Source: AWTP1-13 sp039808585
GTDB taxonomy: Bacteria; Pseudomonadota; Alphaproteobacteria; Rhizobiales; Hyphomicrobiaceae
Reading direction: 5' to 3'
DNA length: 13,946 nucleotides
NCBI GenBank assembly: GCA_039808585.1
Contig: JBDHTJ010000140.1
Coordinates: 1-13,946 of the forward strand
Position 1 is the first letter of the stretch; the number at the start of each line of letters is the position of its first letter. The notes beneath the pieces are model-generated. The model did not search any database. It saw only the letters and a program-made list of their open reading frames with translations, and was not told where the DNA came from. The position numbers and the translations under genes were made by a program. Below are positions 12,150 through 13,946 of the stretch, piece by piece.

Positions 12150-13946
12150 ATGGCGTTTCAGGGCGGAACATCTGCCCCCGCGCTGCCCTCCGTTTCGGAG
12201 TGGCTGCAGGGATGGCTTTGCAAGGCGGCAGGCCTTGCGATCCTCGCCGGCTGCGTGGCCGTCGGCGCGAGCCTTGCCACGTGGTCCGTCAGCGATCCGA
12301 GCCTTGCGCATGCGACGAGCGGTGCGACGCGCAACATGCTGGGGCCCGTAGGGGCCATCCTTTCCGATCTCCTGATGCAGATGCTGGGGCTTGCCGCTCC
12401 GCTGTTCCTGCTGCCGCCTGCCTTCTGGTCGCTGGAGATGATCACCCGGCGGAAATTGGAAAGGCCACGGCCGAAACTGGCGATGGCGCCTGCAGCGCTG
12501 GTTCTGCTCGCCGGTGCGCTGGCGGCGATGCCCGTTTCCGAGGGCTGGCCCCTGAGCCATGGCATGGGCGGCTTCGTGGGCGACAAGGCGCTGCATATTG
12601 CCGCCAGCGTGCTCGGTATCGTGAACCCGGCGACGGCCGCAACCGCTGCCGGCCTGTTCTTCTTCGCGGGCGGGCTGATGCTGCTCATCAATTGCCTCGG
12701 CCTGACGCAGCAGGACATCCGCATGATCCTGGACGTGGACGTGCGGGGCAGCGCGGCTGCCATCGCGCGCTTCGGGCGGGGCATGAAGGATTTCGTGCAA
12801 GTGCGCGGCGAACCGTTGCTGAAACCGCAGCCGCGCCGCACCGAGCCGCAGCCCGCCATGCCGGCGGCATCTTCCGTGCAGGCCGGCTACGCAGCGCCGC
12901 GGGTCGAGCCGGTGTTCGCGCCTCCGGCAAACGTGCGGCAGGAGCCGACGCTGGAATTGCCGCCCGAGCCGCGCATCGCCATGCCGGTGATGAACCCCGC
13001 GCCGCAGCCGGCCATGCCGATGCCGCCGATCACCAACCACGAGCCGCATTTCGGCACGCACCGCGTCAGTGAGCCGGCCTTCGACGAAGCAACGGATCTC
13101 GAGAGCCACCACATTGCGCGGCGGTTTGCGCCGGGCGGCATGGACCTCGCGTCGAACGTGGAACTGCCGCTGCCAGCAGTGGAATTGCTGCCGGAAGGCG
13201 AGTTCGCGCCGATCACGCCCGCGGGAGCAGCAACCGAACCAGCTCCCGTCGTCGATCCCTACAAGCGGCCCTCGGCAAACCTGCTGCGCAAGCCTGTGAA
13301 CACGAAGCCCGGGCCGGACCTGACGCCGCAGGCGCTGCAGGAACGTGCGCGGATGCTGGTGGAAGTGCTTTCCGACTTCGGCGTGCGGGGCGAGATCAAG
13401 GAGATCAACCCAGGCCCCGTGGTGACGCTGTTCGAGTTCGAGCCCGCCCGCGGTGTGAAATCGTCACGTGTGATCAACCTCGCCGAGGACATCGCGCGGG
13501 CCATGAGTGCGCAATCGGTGCGCGTGGCCGTGGTGCCCGGCAGGAACGCCATCGGCATCGAAATGCCGAACGCCCGGCGCGAAATGGTGGTGCTGCGCGA
13601 ACTGATCGAGGCAGAGGCCTTCGCCACCACCGACGCATCGCTGCCGCTGGTGCTGGGGAAGACAATCTCGGGCACGCCCGTCTTCAGCGACCTCGCGCGC
13701 ATGCCGCATCTGCTCGTTGCGGGAACCACCGGCTCGGGCAAATCCGTCGGCGTCAACGCGATGATCCTGTCGCTGCTCTACAAGCTCTCGCCCGAGCAGT
13801 GCCGCCTGATCATGATCGATCCGAAGATGCTGGAATTGTCGGTCTACAACGGCATCCCGCATCTGCTGTGCCCCGTCGTCACCGACCCGCATGCGGCCGT
13901 CAACGCGCTGAACTGGGTCGTGAACGAGATGGAGGAACGCTACAAG
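12150..13946 (+). CDS. ftsK: DNA translocase FtsK, N-terminal part (cut by window edge)
   Basis: The first 599 codons of the septum-anchored DNA translocase that clears chromosomes from the closing septum. Residues about 22-185 hold four hydrophobic segments (near 25-45, 66-95, 112-128 and 165-183), forming the membrane anchor. A low-complexity Pro/Met/Ala-rich linker runs from about 220 to 400, shorter than in E. coli. The alpha domain follows (LVEVLSDFGVRGEIKEINPGPVVTLFEFEPA), then the RecA-like beta domain with Walker A GTTGSGKS (525-532) and Walker B LIMIDPKMLELS (Asp557). The gamma domain lies outside the window. The start ATG 12150-12152 is 16 bases after the DapC-like gene and lacks a clear Shine-Dalgarno. 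A GTG overlapping the previous stop is out of frame. The frame reads without interruption to the window end. Confidence 0.94.
   Translation, partial: MAFQGGTSAPALPSVSEWLQGWLCKAAGLAILAGCVAVGASLATWSVSDPSLAHATSGATRNMLGPVGAILSDLLMQMLGLAAPLFLLPPAFWSLEMITRRKLERPRPKLAMAPAALVLLAGALAAMPVSEGWPLSHGMGGFVGDKALHIAASVLGIVNPATAATAAGLFFFAGGLMLLINCLGLTQQDIRMILDVDVRGSAAAIARFGRGMKDFVQVRGEPLLKPQPRRTEPQPAMPAASSVQAGYAAPRVEPVFAPPANVRQEPTLELPPEPRIAMPVMNPAPQPAMPMPPITNHEPHFGTHRVSEPAFDEATDLESHHIARRFAPGGMDLASNVELPLPAVELLPEGEFAPITPAGAATEPAPVVDPYKRPSANLLRKPVNTKPGPDLTPQALQERARMLVEVLSDFGVRGEIKEINPGPVVTLFEFEPARGVKSSRVINLAEDIARAMSAQSVRVAVVPGRNAIGIEMPNARREMVVLRELIEAEAFATTDASLPLVLGKTISGTPVFSDLARMPHLLVAGTTGSGKSVGVNAMILSLLYKLSPEQCRLIMIDPKMLELSVYNGIPHLLCPVVTDPHAAVNALNWVVNEMEERYK

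Overview
The window is high-GC, tightly packed chromosomal DNA of an alphaproteobacterium, most likely of the order Hyphomicrobiales (Rhizobiales). This rests on the ftsY-mtaB-dapF cluster, a serine--glyoxylate-type aminotransferase, a DUF2244 gene, a DapC-like aminotransferase directly ahead of ftsK, and frequent GTG starts with GTGA/ATGA overlaps. The lineage call is inferred from gene content and protein style, not from a marker-gene comparison. No tRNA, rRNA, transposase, phage gene or CRISPR array is visible.

Layout. Positions 1-2450 (minus strand) hold dapF, mtaB and the start of ftsY, joined by 4-base overlaps. They are diaminopimelate epimerase, the tRNA methylthiotransferase MtaB and the signal-recognition-particle receptor. 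A 325-base divergent intergenic region separates them from an aldehyde dehydrogenase (2776-4203, plus; succinate-semialdehyde dehydrogenase type). This ends in a strong hairpin terminator whose stem lies partly inside the 3' end of the convergent hipA gene. Positions 4243-6141 hold a hipBA toxin-antitoxin module (minus strand) and its control region. Positions 6149-8139 (minus) hold nth and a serine/alanine--glyoxylate aminotransferase gene, overlapping by 4 bases. Divergently, positions 8272-9362 (plus) hold a DUF2244 membrane protein and rimM. They are followed by an ammonium transporter gene (9515-10765) with a sigma-54-like promoter, a DapC-like aminotransferase gene (10916-12133) and the first 599 codons of ftsK, which runs off the window end.

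Most of the window is core housekeeping. The accessory, most interesting part is hipBA. Its 231-base upstream region carries five copies of an 18-bp palindrome (consensus TGTTCCCGATCGGGAACA), with centres 39, 40, 39 and 39 bp apart. The hipB-proximal copy exactly fills the spacer of a well-placed -35/-10 promoter. This looks like a regularly phased operator array for cooperative HipB or HipBA repression. The linkage of operator to regulator is inferred from position and from what is known of HipB family proteins.

Metabolic themes are diaminopimelate/lysine synthesis (dapF and the DapC-like enzyme, not adjacent), glyoxylate/serine or one-carbon metabolism (the sgaA-like aminotransferase) and nitrogen uptake (amt without a neighbouring glnK). 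The rest are translation, repair and division functions (mtaB, rimM, nth, ftsY, ftsK).
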